From the NCBI GenBank assembly GCA_933207985.1, contig OW240920.1:150026679-150090678 (forward strand): 64,000 nt of DNA. Direction: 5' to 3'. A model generated the notes under the pieces. That model was not told the DNA's origin. It searched no databases and was given only the letters and a program-made list of their open reading frames with translations. This stretch comes from Pelobates cultripes. Lineage: Eukaryota; Chordata; Amphibia; Anura; Pelobatidae. Positions 22,976 through 33,828 of the stretch are shown here, piece after piece. The position numbers and the translations under genes were made by a program. Numbering within the stretch: position 1 is the first letter of the stretch; each line of letters opens with the position of its first letter.

Positions 22976-23880
22976 TATTGTTAATGTACACTTCTGTTTA
23001 TTGAGACTCTGTTTAACGGCCTGCAGGCCAGGCGAACGGACTATGTGAATTGATTATAAAGTGCCTTTCGTCGGTACGAACGGCCGACCACCCAGCCCTA
23101 AGCGTGTGCTGCCACTTAACCCCGTCACCCCGCAAAGTGCAGAACGGTCAGCCACCCTGCGAGCAGAGGGTGCCGCTTATCAACCTGCCCTCAGGCGTTG
23201 CGGTTTGTGGTTAACCGCAGGTTAAGTGCCTCTCCCGGGCGGGCCCTATTCGCACCACGAACGGATGGGACAACCAGACAGGTAGCGGGGATTCGCATGC
23301 TTCTGTACCCGGCCTTCGTTCCATACATTCAACGTCGAAGTCCCGCTGGCCATTGACGGACCCAAAAACATGGCCGCCATCGAGGGCCTGGAAACCTACA
23401 ACCGAACAGCTTTTCATACGGTGGAAATCTCGTCCTCTGTTCGTGGGAACAGAGCGCTATTCGCACACCCAATGCATCTAACGGAGAGCTACCGAATGAT
23501 ATGTAGAAGGAACTATATGCACTATATATGTTTTCTGGTTCATAATAAAGCATGGACGTTTTGGGCGCTTGGAGATAATTAGATTGTATAACCGTTGGCC
23601 TCATTATCTCCAAGCTGGGCGGGTACAAGTTTGAATGATACACTGTATTATGATTGGTTAAATACTTGTACTGTACCTGTATCCCATCAGGTCCATGGGG
23701 GGCTGTCCCTGGACCTGGGGACTTACATAAATTGCCATGCTTGTGTGCCAGTAAAGACAGTTCGTTTTGACTCTCAACTCGCAGCCTCGACTCGTGTTGT
23801 AGGGACCCGGGAATACTAGCGCTCTCTTTACCAGTGGGATATTCTACACTTTCAGCTCCTACCGAAGGGAACCACGTTCG
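22970..23880 (+). mobile_element. Insertion B: LTR fragment inside gag of element A
   Basis: Resembles the sequence at about 57690-58600 inside LTR J: the gaacggcc/gaacggtc-acc block, the ttggagataattagattgtataaccgttgg block, and a promoter-like ggggacttacataaattgcc. Gag homology stops before it and resumes after it. Exact ends and target duplication could not be fixed. Confidence 0.6.
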
Positions 23881-25251
23881 ACTCTCTGATTTCGGGAACC
23901 AGGACATCCAAGCGATCAACCTCCCTGCTAGACCGGGGGCAATCGTAACAGACCGAATGGCTGCAATGGCCGAACCAATTGTCCTGAACATGGGAGAAGA
24001 CGAAACACTGCGGTCTGTTCGGTTGAGGTTGGCGTTGCATGGGCCAAATCCTCCCACGGACCTTATCAACCAAGTGTTCAGCACTGTTGAAGCCAAAGCT
24101 CAGGAAAAACAGGAATGCCAGCTGCAGTTGGCTGAAATACAGCGGACAGAGAACCCAGTTGTGGCAAATTCTAGCCCCTCTGTAGAACGGACAAATGTGC
24201 CTTTCACAGCGTCCAAACAGTTTCAAGAAGCAGAGGAAGAAATAGATGGCTATCTTGCAGATTTCGAGAGACGGTGTGCGCTGCACAAAGTACTCAAAGG
24301 CGAATTGGTCACCACTCTATTTGGCAAATTGTCAGCTAGAGCCACTGAAGCCTTCCGGGCTATACCTGATGAAGAGACACACAACTACCACGCAGTTAAG
24401 GAAGCCTTACTAGCCCGGTATGCAGTTACCCCCGAGGCATACCGCCAACGATTCCGGGAATCTAAAAAGAAAGGGGGGGACTCTTACACCAAGTAGGCAT
24501 GTCGCCTACACCGTATGGCCTTCCACTGGGTCGCCGGATGCCAAGCAGTATTGGAAGAGGATATGCTACAGTTGTTCCTCCTGGAGCACTTCTTTAATTT
24601 GCTCCAACCAGAACTGCGGGAATGGGTCCGTGACCGGCGACCACTCACCTTGCCTGAAGCTGCCCGCCTGGCAGACGAGTACACGGATGCTAGGTGGATG
24701 GAACTGACTACTGTAAGACCATCTCCTGGCCCAGAGTGCTGGTCTCCGGTTCCCCCAGGCTCCACTTGTTATCAGGGACCAACCAGGTCTCAACAGGGCC
24801 AAGATCCGATGCCATTGTTGCTACGAGTGGGGTTATGTTCACAGCAGTTGCCCTGTGGAACCCCTCAGGCCCTCGTAGGGGGCAACCCCCAACTTGCCCC
24901 ACCCTGTACCCCGGCCGCTCACTGCTTGGAAGCTGAGGCCAACTCCGCGAAATATTTCGGAGTACTGTTTGAGGCTGACCCTGTGCAAGCAGCCACCCAG
25001 GACAACCGCCAACTCCACCAGCAAGTTGTGCTGGTAGATGGCCAGTTGGCCCAGGGATTACGTGACACTGGAGCTACCCTGACCCTAATACAGTGACACT
25101 TGGTGTGAGATAAGGAGTGCACAGGACAAATGGTAGCTGTCCAGGTTGCTGAGGGAGCTGTTTTTCGTCTACCTACCGCCTGTGTTCAACTTAATTGGTG
25201 AGCTGGGTCCGGATTGTGAACGTGGAGATTAGGGACCACTTGCCAGCTGAA
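23881..25251 (+). pseudogene. gag: Element A gag C-terminal part and protease start
   Basis: One reading frame with a premature TAG at 24494-24496 and a stop at 25094-25096. Homology to element I gag is clear (GPNPP; DFERRCALHK; ETHNYHAVKEALLARYAVTPEA; LPEAARLADEY), followed by a protease-like LRDTGATLTLI (DTG) about 40 codons before the chromovirus insertion. The zinc-knuckle region between them is eroded. The fragment ends in the codons for LPAE, and the next codons are found at 31739. Confidence 0.8.
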
Positions 25252-25752
25252 TGTCACATATTCATCCGCTTATAGAAATGTGGTTAATGACATTTACTGT
25301 CCACACAGGAAAAGTTGTGCCGAGCAGCAACCTAATCCACAGAAGGGTTAATGCTGAGCAGCAATTATGCAAATGAAACCTGGTAACTGACTTTGGGGTC
25401 AAAGGCCGGTTACAGCCTATCAGAACTAAAGGAGGGGTATTTAGGCCCAGTTCTCAGCCTGCTCAGTGCCCTGTCGTGGTTTCCCTTGTGGTTGTCTGAG
25501 AGCGCGTTCCTGTTTATAGTTTTCTACCTGGTTTTTGACTTTGGCTTTGTTTATTGACTTCTCTATATTCTGGTATCCTGACTCCTGGCTTTCCTCATCG
25601 CTGTGTCCCTTTCTGTGTTCCCTGACCTCGGCTAGTATTTTTGACTATTCTTTGTACGTTAAATCCGGCCATTCTAAGGACCGGTAATACGTTACTTATT
25701 TGTCATCCGTGCTGTACAGTTCTACGTGCTGGATCAAACAGTAATCCTGACA
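25252..25752 (+). repeat. 5' LTR of chromovirus C
   Basis: 501 bp. A TATA-like gtatttagg (25438-25446) is followed about 25 bp later by agtgccctgtcgtgg, the likely transcript start. No tRNA-type TGG primer site follows the LTR; see the self-priming finding. Confidence 0.92.
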
Positions 25753-25759
25753 TTACGAC

Positions 25760-26698
25760 ATGGCCATAGATCCTGTAGAACTGTGTCAGCACATAGCTGC
25801 TTGCGAGAGGAAATTAGAGGAGAATGATCACCGCATGGATCAATTCACTCAGGCTTTAAGTACGCTTCTCGCTAGAACGGAACATCTGCAGCCTGCAGCG
25901 TCTCCTCCTATAGCACCTCTACCCTGTGTACCTCCACCCACTGTTAATAGGACTCCTTGCATCTCCTTATCACCATCCCTACAGTTTGATGGCAATATCC
26001 AGGAATGCAGGGGTTCTCTTAATCAGGTGGAGTACCATTTTGAGGCCTCACCAGGGTCATTCCCCAAGGACAGAGCAAGAATTGGTTATCTAATGAATCA
26101 ATTAAAGGGCAAGGCCCTTGCCTGGGCTAATCCGTTGTGGGAGAGTAATCGGAGCATAGCTCATAATTACCAGGAATTCCTTGCCGAATTCAAGCTCACG
26201 TTTGAGCCATTGGGTAGAGAGGATGACGCCTCCACTGCCCTAATGCACATCAGACAAGGTAACCGGTCTATCTCGGATTATGCTATTGAATTCCGTACCT
26301 TAGCTTCCGAGGTAGACTGGACTAACAATGGGTTAATCTCAGCATTCAAAAAGGGTCTCTCAGAGACTATACTAGATGAGATAGCCGCTAAAGAATTACC
26401 TAAGAGTCTTAACGAATTTATTACGTTTGTCATGCATATTGATAATAGGTTAAGACTCAGAGAAGTCACCAGAAGCAAGACCAGACGTACGGCTATGTCC
26501 CTAGCACCTCAATTCTCTAAACCTGTTTTGTCTAACCTCCCTGTACAGTCCGAACCCGAACCTATGCAGTTGGGGGTCACTAGACTGTCAGAGGCCGAAA
26601 AACAGTATAGGAGAAGGGAGGGGTTATGCCTATATTGCGGTAGAAAGGGACATATGATAACTAATTGTCCAGTGCGTCCGGAAAACTTCCGCACCTAA
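25760..26698 (+). CDS. gag: Chromovirus C Gag
   Basis: 312 codons, intact. It has a predicted coiled N-terminus, a capsid-like domain (GSFPKDRARIGYLMNQLKGKA, ALMHIRQGNRSISDYAIEFR) and one CCHC zinc knuckle (C-LY-C-GRKG-H-MITN-C) near the end. It is the gag family from which the domesticated mammalian PEG10/RTL genes derive (family knowledge). The ATG is 8 nt after the LTR. Its 3' end overlaps pol by 34 nt in the -1 frame, with a candidate slip site GGAAAAC at 26680-26686. Confidence 0.9.
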   Translation: MAIDPVELCQHIAACERKLEENDHRMDQFTQALSTLLARTEHLQPAASPPIAPLPCVPPPTVNRTPCISLSPSLQFDGNIQECRGSLNQVEYHFEASPGSFPKDRARIGYLMNQLKGKALAWANPLWESNRSIAHNYQEFLAEFKLTFEPLGREDDASTALMHIRQGNRSISDYAIEFRTLASEVDWTNNGLISAFKKGLSETILDEIAAKELPKSLNEFITFVMHIDNRLRLREVTRSKTRRTAMSLAPQFSKPVLSNLPVQSEPEPMQLGVTRLSEAEKQYRRREGLCLYCGRKGHMITNCPVRPENFRT

Positions 26699-28767
26699 GA
26701 ACCTTAAGGGGACAGATCTTAGGTGTGATGGAGTTGTCCTCTAACAAAAACAAAAGTAGATTCCTCCTTGAGGTATCTATTTCCCTTGATAACAAGAAGT
26801 TTTCTTGCAGTGCCCTAATGGACTCAGGTGCTGCTGGAAATTTTATTGATGTCCAGTTTATTAGGGGTAATGAGATACCGGTCAGGGAGAGACCTACGCC
26901 GCTAGCTGTAGAGGCTATTGATGGTAGACCACTCACACAACCGCTTATAACCCACGAAACTGTCCCTATTACGATCTCCATTGGGGCCTCCCATAGGGAG
27001 GAGATGACGTTTCAGGTTATTACTTCTCCATCATGTCCTATCATATTAGGGTTTCCGTGGCTGAGTAAGCACAATCCCTATATTGACTGGGCTAATGGGG
27101 AGATATTAGAATGGGGTAAAGAGTGTATGGGGAGATGTATAAAACCAGTACTAAAGAGATTGGATACTATTGACCTTCCCACTACCACTCCCCAAACTCC
27201 TGGAGTTCCCATACAATACCGAGAACTTCAGGAGGTGTTTAACAAGGCTCAATCCGATGTATTGCCTCCCCACAGAGCATATGACTGTGCCATTAACCTG
27301 TTTCCAGGCGCTATGCCACCTAAGGGGGCAGTTTATGCCTTATCTCCCCAGGAGAGTAAAATAATGGAGGAATACATCAAAGAATCCTTGAGCAAAGGGC
27401 ACATAAGAAAGTCATCCTCACCAGCTAGTGCAGGATTCTTTTTTGTTGAGAAAAAGGGTGGTGAGTTACGCCCTTGCATAGACTACAGGGCACTTAATAA
27501 AATCACTGTAAAAAATGCATACCCTATTCCACTCATTTCCGAATTGTTCGATAGACTTCAGGGAGCTAAAGTATTTACTAAGCTTGACCTTAGGAGCGCT
27601 TACAATTTGGTTAGAATTAAAGAGAATCATGAGTGGAAGACGGCATTTAATACCCGTAGTGGACACTATGAATATCTGGTAATGCCATTTGGGTTATGCA
27701 ACGCCCCGGCCGTATTCCAAGACTTTATAAATGATGTACTCAGGGAATTCATTTACTCATTTGTCTTGGTTTATTTGGACGATATTTTGGTGTATTCCCC
27801 TGATCTTCAAACTCACCACTCCCATGTGAAACAGGTTCTGCAGACGTTGTTGAAAAATAAACTTTATTGTAAATTAGAAAAGTGCATATTTGACCAGCCT
27901 GAAGTCCACTTTTTGGGTTACAACATCTCTGCATCGGGATTTCAAATGGATCCTAAAAAACTAGAGGCTGTACTACACTGGCCATTACCCTCTGGTTTAA
28001 AAGCCATTCAAAGGTTTATTGGTTTTGCCAACTATTACAGAAGATTCATCAAGGGATTTTCTTCTGTAATAGCCCCAATCACAAATATGACTCGCAAAGG
28101 GGTTAGTAGCACGGTATGGTCCAAAGAGGCTGTGAATGCTTTTGAGACTCTTAAACAAAGATTTGCCTCTGCGGACATACTAAAACATCCTGACACCAGT
28201 AAACCTTTTATAATGGAGGTTGATGCATCCGAGACAGGGGTAGGGGCTGTTCTCTCTCAGAGAGAAAGCCAGGGAACACCATTGCATCCTTGTGGCTACT
28301 TCTCCAGAAAGATGTCTCCTGCTGAGCGCAACTATGATATTGGCAATAGAGAACTGTTGGCCATTATTCTTGCCCTCAAGGAGTGGCGACATCTTTTGGA
28401 GGGTTCCAAGGACCCCCTGTTGATCATAACCGACCACAAAAATCTGGCATATATAGGGGATGCCAAACGTTTGTCTTCCAGACAGGCTAAATGGTCACTG
28501 TTCCTTTCACGTTTTAACTTTCTCATTACTTATAGACCTAGTTCTAAAAATACCAAGGCTGATGCCTTGTCCAGGCAATTTGATAATGAGTCCGCTCCGG
28601 AACGGATGACATCTCCTATTATTCCACCAGAGTGTATTATTGCTACTACTGTCCTCTCACTGTCTTCTCCACTGCTTGGCACCATACTGGAGGCCCAGCC
28701 TCAGGCGCCCAGTGGTAAACCGTGTGATAAACTGTTCGTTCCCTATGTGAAAGGGTTAATATCATGA
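26665..28767 (+). CDS. pol: Chromovirus C Pol, protease-RT-RNase H part
   Basis: 700 codons in the -1 frame relative to gag. The protease has LMDSGAAGNFID (active-site DSG, about residue 53). RT has the FTKLDLRSAYN, PFGLCNAP and VYLDDILVYS (YLDD catalytic) blocks. RNase H has MEVDASETGVG, RELLAIILALKEWRH and ITDHKNL. It ends at a TGA just before integrase, where intact relatives read through, so a deletion or frameshift has occurred near 28765. Integrase resumes in another frame (FHDNITAGHPG). Confidence 0.88.
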   Translation: MSSASGKLPHLRTLRGQILGVMELSSNKNKSRFLLEVSISLDNKKFSCSALMDSGAAGNFIDVQFIRGNEIPVRERPTPLAVEAIDGRPLTQPLITHETVPITISIGASHREEMTFQVITSPSCPIILGFPWLSKHNPYIDWANGEILEWGKECMGRCIKPVLKRLDTIDLPTTTPQTPGVPIQYRELQEVFNKAQSDVLPPHRAYDCAINLFPGAMPPKGAVYALSPQESKIMEEYIKESLSKGHIRKSSSPASAGFFFVEKKGGELRPCIDYRALNKITVKNAYPIPLISELFDRLQGAKVFTKLDLRSAYNLVRIKENHEWKTAFNTRSGHYEYLVMPFGLCNAPAVFQDFINDVLREFIYSFVLVYLDDILVYSPDLQTHHSHVKQVLQTLLKNKLYCKLEKCIFDQPEVHFLGYNISASGFQMDPKKLEAVLHWPLPSGLKAIQRFIGFANYYRRFIKGFSSVIAPITNMTRKGVSSTVWSKEAVNAFETLKQRFASADILKHPDTSKPFIMEVDASETGVGAVLSQRESQGTPLHPCGYFSRKMSPAERNYDIGNRELLAIILALKEWRHLLEGSKDPLLIITDHKNLAYIGDAKRLSSRQAKWSLFLSRFNFLITYRPSSKNTKADALSRQFDNESAPERMTSPIIPPECIIATTVLSLSSPLLGTILEAQPQAPSGKPCDKLFVPYVKGLIS

Positions 28768-28874
28768 AAGTGTTCCATGACAATATAACTGCTGGACACC
28801 CGGGCATCAATAAGTCCACTGCCACGATCACTAGATCATTTTGGTGGGATTCACTCAGGAAAGATGTAAAGGAG
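28768..28874 (+). pseudogene. pol: Chromovirus C integrase zinc-binding half
   Basis: Reads HDNITAGHPGINKS and FWWDSLRKDVKE, the HH part of the integrase HHCC zinc domain. It is cut at 28874 by solo LTR D; the CC part follows at 29917. Confidence 0.8.
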
Positions 28875-29916
28875 TGTAACGGAGCTCCCTGTACTCCGAC
28901 CGAGTACCCTCCGTTGATGGATGCTCCTAGCGCTTCCTGAGGACTCCAAACACTGCAGCCGACACCACAACCACCGCAGACTCCACAACCGCCGTAGCTT
29001 AACTGGAGTCTCGCCGTCTTCCTTCCACCCTGGATCAGCTTCTGTCCTCCAGGACCGTGTGGGGAAGACCTCTCCTCCAGGAGAGCGTAACAGGAACAGC
29101 TCTTAAAAGAGCTAAGTGATTAAAAGCTCAGGGGAGTATGCAGAGCATAGCAATCCCCAGTGTGATATAGCAGTTCCCTCCAATAACGAGACAAGGCTAC
29201 GTATTGAGGGTCAAGAAGATCTGATGTTTAATGGCACACACTCTGCTTTTATGAGATTCTGCCCATGCAAGGGAGACACCCACATAATTAGCAGTATAAC
29301 CAATCGGAACAATATACATTCGGGGAAATTCCCATCCCTCAGATAATCACATAACATAATTAAAACAGAACAGTAAAAATACAGTTTTTATACATGTACT
29401 ATAACTTCCAAACTACACATCCAATCTTCATAAAAATTACATATTTGGAATCAATCCATTAAGGGGAGCAACATATTAAAAAATGGCACAAATCAGACAA
29501 GGGGTTCAAAAGTTAGCAAAAGTGTCTTTTGGGGCCTGGCTGGCAGCATGGTTTTCTGGCCCAAACCGGTTTTACAGAGGCCTCTATCCTGGACAATGGG
29601 GAAAGTAATCCAATTATCCAGGGATAGAGGCAGACTCCATTAACCACATGTTAGCAAAAGACACAAAAAGACACAAAAATACATAACTCCTATTGAACTG
29701 AACAGAACCCCCACATTCAGCCTATCCCCAGATGGCTTGGATCTGAGCGCTCAATATATCCAAACAGCGCTCAGATCCCACAAATACAGTCAAATCGCCA
29801 TACACACTAGGTCCACAGTCATGGGGCAGAAGGCTGGCAATTAGGCTTCTCCATAACACAGGGAAGCAGGGCAATTTGTCAAATAAAATAACAGTTACAA
29901 ATGGCAGTTTGTAACA
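28875..29916 (-). mobile_element. Element D: solo LTR in the chromovirus integrase
   Basis: 1042 bp, minus orientation (TGTTACAAACTGCC... to ...CCGTTACA), flanked by perfect aggag duplications (28870-28874 and 29917-29921). Related to LTRs G and H through the ctcctagcgcttcctgagg block and the ctcttaaaagagct palindrome. Excising it rejoins the integrase zinc finger. Confidence 0.9.
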
Positions 29917-31105
29917 AGGAGTATGTGCAGGCATGTTCTGTGTGTGCAGTTTCTAAGGTGACTCATGCACTTCCTTGTGGCCTGTTGCAGCCTCTTCCTG
30001 TTCCTGAGATTCCATGGTCCCACCTATCCATGGACTTTATTGTTGAGCTTCCTAGCTCTGCTGGGTTTACTACTATTCTCATGGTTGTAGACCGATTTTC
30101 TAAGATGGCTCACTTCATTCCTCTCAAGAAGTTGCCATCTTCGCAAGATTTGGTCCTAATTTTCATACGTGAAATTGTCCGTTTGCATGGCATCCCCCAC
30201 AATATTGTGTCTGATAGGGGCTCTCAGTTTGTGTCCAGGTTCTGGAGGGCGTTCAGTAAACAATTGGGGATTGATCTCTCCTTCTCCTCCTCCTACCATC
30301 CACAGACCAATGGTACAGCTGAGAGGGCTAACCAGTCATTAGAAGTTTATTTGCGTTGTTTTATTAATAGCACACAAGACAATTGGTCCGAACTACTCCC
30401 GTGGGCCGAGTTCGCTAGAAACAATGCTGTTCATGACTCCTCTGGGCACAGTCCATTTTTTGTCAATAATGGTAGGCATCCTACGGTTCTCCCTGCGGTA
30501 TTTTCTGATACTGCCATTCCTGCTCTGGATGAGCGTCTGGCCTCCATTCGGGATACCTGGGTTAAGGTTCAAACTGCTCTAGGGGCTGCTGCTGAACGCT
30601 TCAAACATTTTGCTGATAAGCGTAGGAGTGCCAACCCGGTGTACCAAGTGGGGGACCGGGTTTGGTTGTCATCTCGCAACATCAAGCTTAAGGTCCCTAG
30701 CATGAAGTTTGCCCCCAGATTCCTTGGTCCCTATAGAGTGCTTCGTAGGATCAATCCAGTGTCTTACTCTCTGGCTCTTCCTGCATCTTTAGGGATTCCC
30801 AACACTTTTCATGTGTCCTTACTCAAACCTCTTGTCTGCAATAGATATACTGTTCCTTGTGTTCCTCCCCCTCCGGTGGTGGTGGGTGGTCAGGAAGAGT
30901 ATGAGGTATCTTCTATCGTGGATTCTAGGTTTTCTCGGGGCACTTTACAGTACTTGGTTGTTTGGAAAGGTTACGGTCCTGCTGATCGTTCTTGGGTTTC
31001 GGCTCCTGACCTGCATGCGGGCCGTAAGATCCGCGCTTTTCACGCTAAATTTCCTCTCAAGCCTGGTCCTGTCCGCCCGGTGGGCGTTCTTCAGGTGGGG
31101 GGTAA
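29917..31105 (+). pseudogene. pol: Chromovirus C integrase core, GPY/F and chromodomain
   Basis: Resumes with EYVQACSVCAVSK (CC of the zinc finger). It then reads the DDE core (LSMDFIVELP, NIVSDRGSQF, QTNGTAERANQ), the GPY/F module (FLGPYRVLRRINPVSY) and a chromodomain (EYEVSSIVDSRF, LVVWKGYGPADRSWV). The chromodomain targets integration to particular histone marks in this clade. The frame continues about 35 codons into the 3' LTR (stop at 31203-31205). A polypurine tract ggtggggggtaa lies at 31094-31105. Confidence 0.88.
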
Positions 31106-31738
31106 TGTCACATATTCATCCGCTTATAGAAATGTGGTTAATGACATTTACTGTCCACACAGGAAAAGTTGTGCCGAGCAGCAACCTAATCCACAGAAGG
31201 GTTAATGCTGAGCAGTAATTGTGCAAATGAAACCTGGTGTCATGTATTCATCCGCTTATAGAAAAGTGGTTAATGACATTTACTGTCCACACAGGAAAAG
31301 TTGTGCCGAGCAGCAACCTAATCCACAGAAGGGTTAATGCTGAGCAGCAATTATGCAAATGAAACCTAGTAACTGACTTTGGGGTCAAAGGCCGGTTACA
31401 GCCTATCAGAACTAAAGGAGGGGTATTTAGGCCCAGTTCTCAGCCTGCTCAGTGCCCTGTCGTGGTTTCCCTTGTGGTTGTCTGAGAGCGCGTTCCTGTT
31501 TATAGTTTTCTACCTGGTTTTTGACTTTGGCTTTGTTTATTGACTTCTCTATATTCTGGTATCCTGACTCCTGGCTTTCCTCATCGCTGTGTCCCTTTCT
31601 GTGTTCCCTGACCTCGGCTAGTATTTTTGACTATTCTTTGTACGTTAAATCCGGCCATTCTAAGGACCGGTAATACGTTACTTATTTGTCATCCGTGCTG
31701 TACAGTTCTACGTGCTGGATCAAACAGTAATCCTGACA
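31106..31738 (+). repeat. 3' LTR of chromovirus C with a partial tandem duplication
   Basis: The LTR start is present twice: 31106-31237 (first 132 bp only) and 31238-31738 (full 501 bp). The polypurine tract precedes the first copy, so the extra piece is a duplication within the LTR rather than a second element. Confidence 0.88.
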
Positions 31739-31758
31739 CTGAAGCTTTATTGGGGAAT
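31739..31758 (+). pseudogene. Element A protease, 20 bp sliver between two insertions
   Basis: Contains the duplicated ctgaa plus gctttattggggaat. Together with the left side it reads LPAEALLGN, matching LPAEVLLGND of element I; the following codons (DLGPLTS) are at 45537. This sliver shows that C and the next block hit the same gene 20 bp apart. Confidence 0.82.
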
Positions 31759-32221
31759 TGTCAGGATTACGAATTGATCCTGCACGCAGAACTGTAGCAC
31801 ACCTAGGACTAAGTATAATGTCTAACCGGAAATTCGAATGGCCGGACTTAACGTATCCAAGAATAGTCAGAATACTTGCCGAGGTCAGGGATAGAGAATC
31901 AGACACAGCGATGAGGAAAAGCCAAAAGTCAAGGATACCAGAAATCAGGGAAGTCAAAACTAAGCTAAAGTCAAATACCAAAAAATCAAGATCAGGAACG
32001 CACTCTCTGATTACCATTAGGCAGAAACCACAACAGGGTGTGACATCACGCGCACGCCAACGTCTTTCTCAACATGGGCGGTCATGGGGCTATAAAGTGG
32101 CATAAATCCGCAGCGGGATTATCAGGTATCCGGGCGCATGGCTGTAAATGGGCACAACTATTCCTGTCAGGACGGTAAATACCATTAACCACTTTACCAT
32201 AAGCGGATGAATTCTGTGACG
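31759..32221 (-). repeat. Solo chromovirus-type LTR, minus strand
   Basis: Reverse complement of a diverged relative of the LTR of element C: ggatgaattctgtgac at the right matches the LTR start, and tgtcaggattac at the left matches its end. Provirus F inserted at or next to its right terminus (duplication ggta). Confidence 0.78.
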
Positions 32222-32224
32222 GTA

Positions 32225-33764
32225 TGTGGGGATATTTATGGGATAATAATAGTAAGTGAGAATTGCCCACTAATTCAATTCTCAGATCCCAAAGAACGTT
32301 TATCGTGTTAAGTGGAAAGTATTTCATATAAATAATCACAATGTATAAAAATAGATTTTTATTTATAATGACACATTAATTAATAATAATATTATGCAAC
32401 ATGCATGACAATAATCAATGAATATCCAGTATAAAATGGTATGCAATACAAAGGAATGGGTATTACGTTTCAATGGCTAAAAAGCATTTTCTGTCAAGAC
32501 TTTATTTATGACTATCTTTCACAGACATAGAGAAAGTTTCACACAGAGATTCCTCAGAGTGCAGCGTAAGGTCGTAAAGTTTAGCTGACAGTTAGAATAA
32601 CCCTTTCAATGCTGGCTAGATCTCCTAGGTAGTTAAGATCTATTCCTATGTAATTTTTAAATAAAATAACATTTAAACTAGTTCATTAGTCATTTCCTGG
32701 AACCATCCAATAAGAGAATCTACCATGATTATATAAGCAGAATTTAATTTGTCTAAAAGATATCTTATCTTAATTTAGAGCAAATCAATACACCTGGATA
32801 AAAACAGCGGTATGCTAACACGTGATAATATCACATCAATATATAATTATTCTTAATTCCACCTGCAGAATGGAATGTTTATAACTATATATTCTTTAGT
32901 TAACTAAGATTTCTTAATATGGAAATCTGACCGTGCTTTATCCAGTCATATATAATGCTATTAATACATTTTAATTAATTTAATTAATTAAATGAAACCA
33001 GTATAATTACCAGTTGAGTAGATATTTCATCCGATTGGTAGTCTCAGGAACTTATTTGGATGTCTCTCTGCATGGAGGTTGGAGTCCCCAAACTTCCAAT
33101 TCCTCTCTCCTCTTTTCCTTTCTCCTTTGCATACCTTGTTTCCTCTCTCTCTTCCCTTTGTCTTAACTTTTAAAGGGCCAGACTCTCTGTACGTCATCAG
33201 TTGATAACCCAATAGAAGCACTAGAGGTGTGGTTATCTTCCAGATCGCAATTTAGGTATTTAGTCTATAGAGGGCAGTCTTGTCCCACTAAACATACCTA
33301 TCCAGGAAAGAGTTAACTTTTCCTGGTGGCTATTTTGACGTCATTTTGGCCTATCTAGATAGTGCCATAACTTAAAATTTCAAAGGGTTCTTTAAGTTTT
33401 GTCCAGACTATGTGTCTGGCAAATTCTGAGTTTTGACCCGTAACTTACAATGGGACCTTACATATTTAGACAGTATAATTAAATTATTTAATCTTCTCTG
33501 TCACAAATGTCTGGGTTTAGAATTGATCTTTTCCATTAGCATTAGACAGTCTGTCCAACCCCCTTTCTTCTTATCACTTGGTTTGTTTATAGTATGCATT
33601 CCTTTAGCTCTGCAAAAATGGGTAGTTTTACAGATAGAAATCTTGTATCTTTTTGTTAGCTTGAAAATAACAAAATGGAGTCTGCTCTGTTCAGAGTGAC
33701 TCAGAATATACACTTTTAATTTCTATCATAGCACAAAATGTCTGCCGATATAAATACCCTGACA
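32225..33764 (-). repeat. 3' LTR of provirus F
   Basis: 1540 bp. The promoter-side portion (about 32780-33764) looks identical to the other LTR, while 32225-32780 differs by many small indels and substitutions. Mirror-image small open frames in both LTRs are not genes. The polypurine tract (minus: taaagggggg) lies at 33766-33775. Confidence 0.92.
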
Positions 33765-33828
33765 TAACCCCCCTTTAGTGCATTTCATAGCCAAAATTAA
33801 TTTAGCTTATGAATAAGCACTATAGAAG

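Larger units (their letters stand above)
25252..31738 (+). mobile_element. Element C: sushi-type chromovirus (Ty3/gypsy), complete, with an insertion
   Basis: LTRs begin TGTCACATATTCATCC and end AATCCTGACA, and the element is flanked by perfect ctgaa duplications (25247-25251 and 31739-31743). Order: gag, protease, RT, RNase H, integrase, chromodomain. The LTRs are nearly identical, so the insertion is fairly young. It is inactivated by a solo LTR in integrase (28875-29916) and by a frame break before integrase. It sits in the protease region of element A. Confidence 0.93.

Noticed and set aside
33027..33699. Small open frames repeated exactly at 43829-44501
   Set aside because: They lie in the two identical LTR halves of provirus F. 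Duplication is explained by the LTRs, not by a conserved gene.
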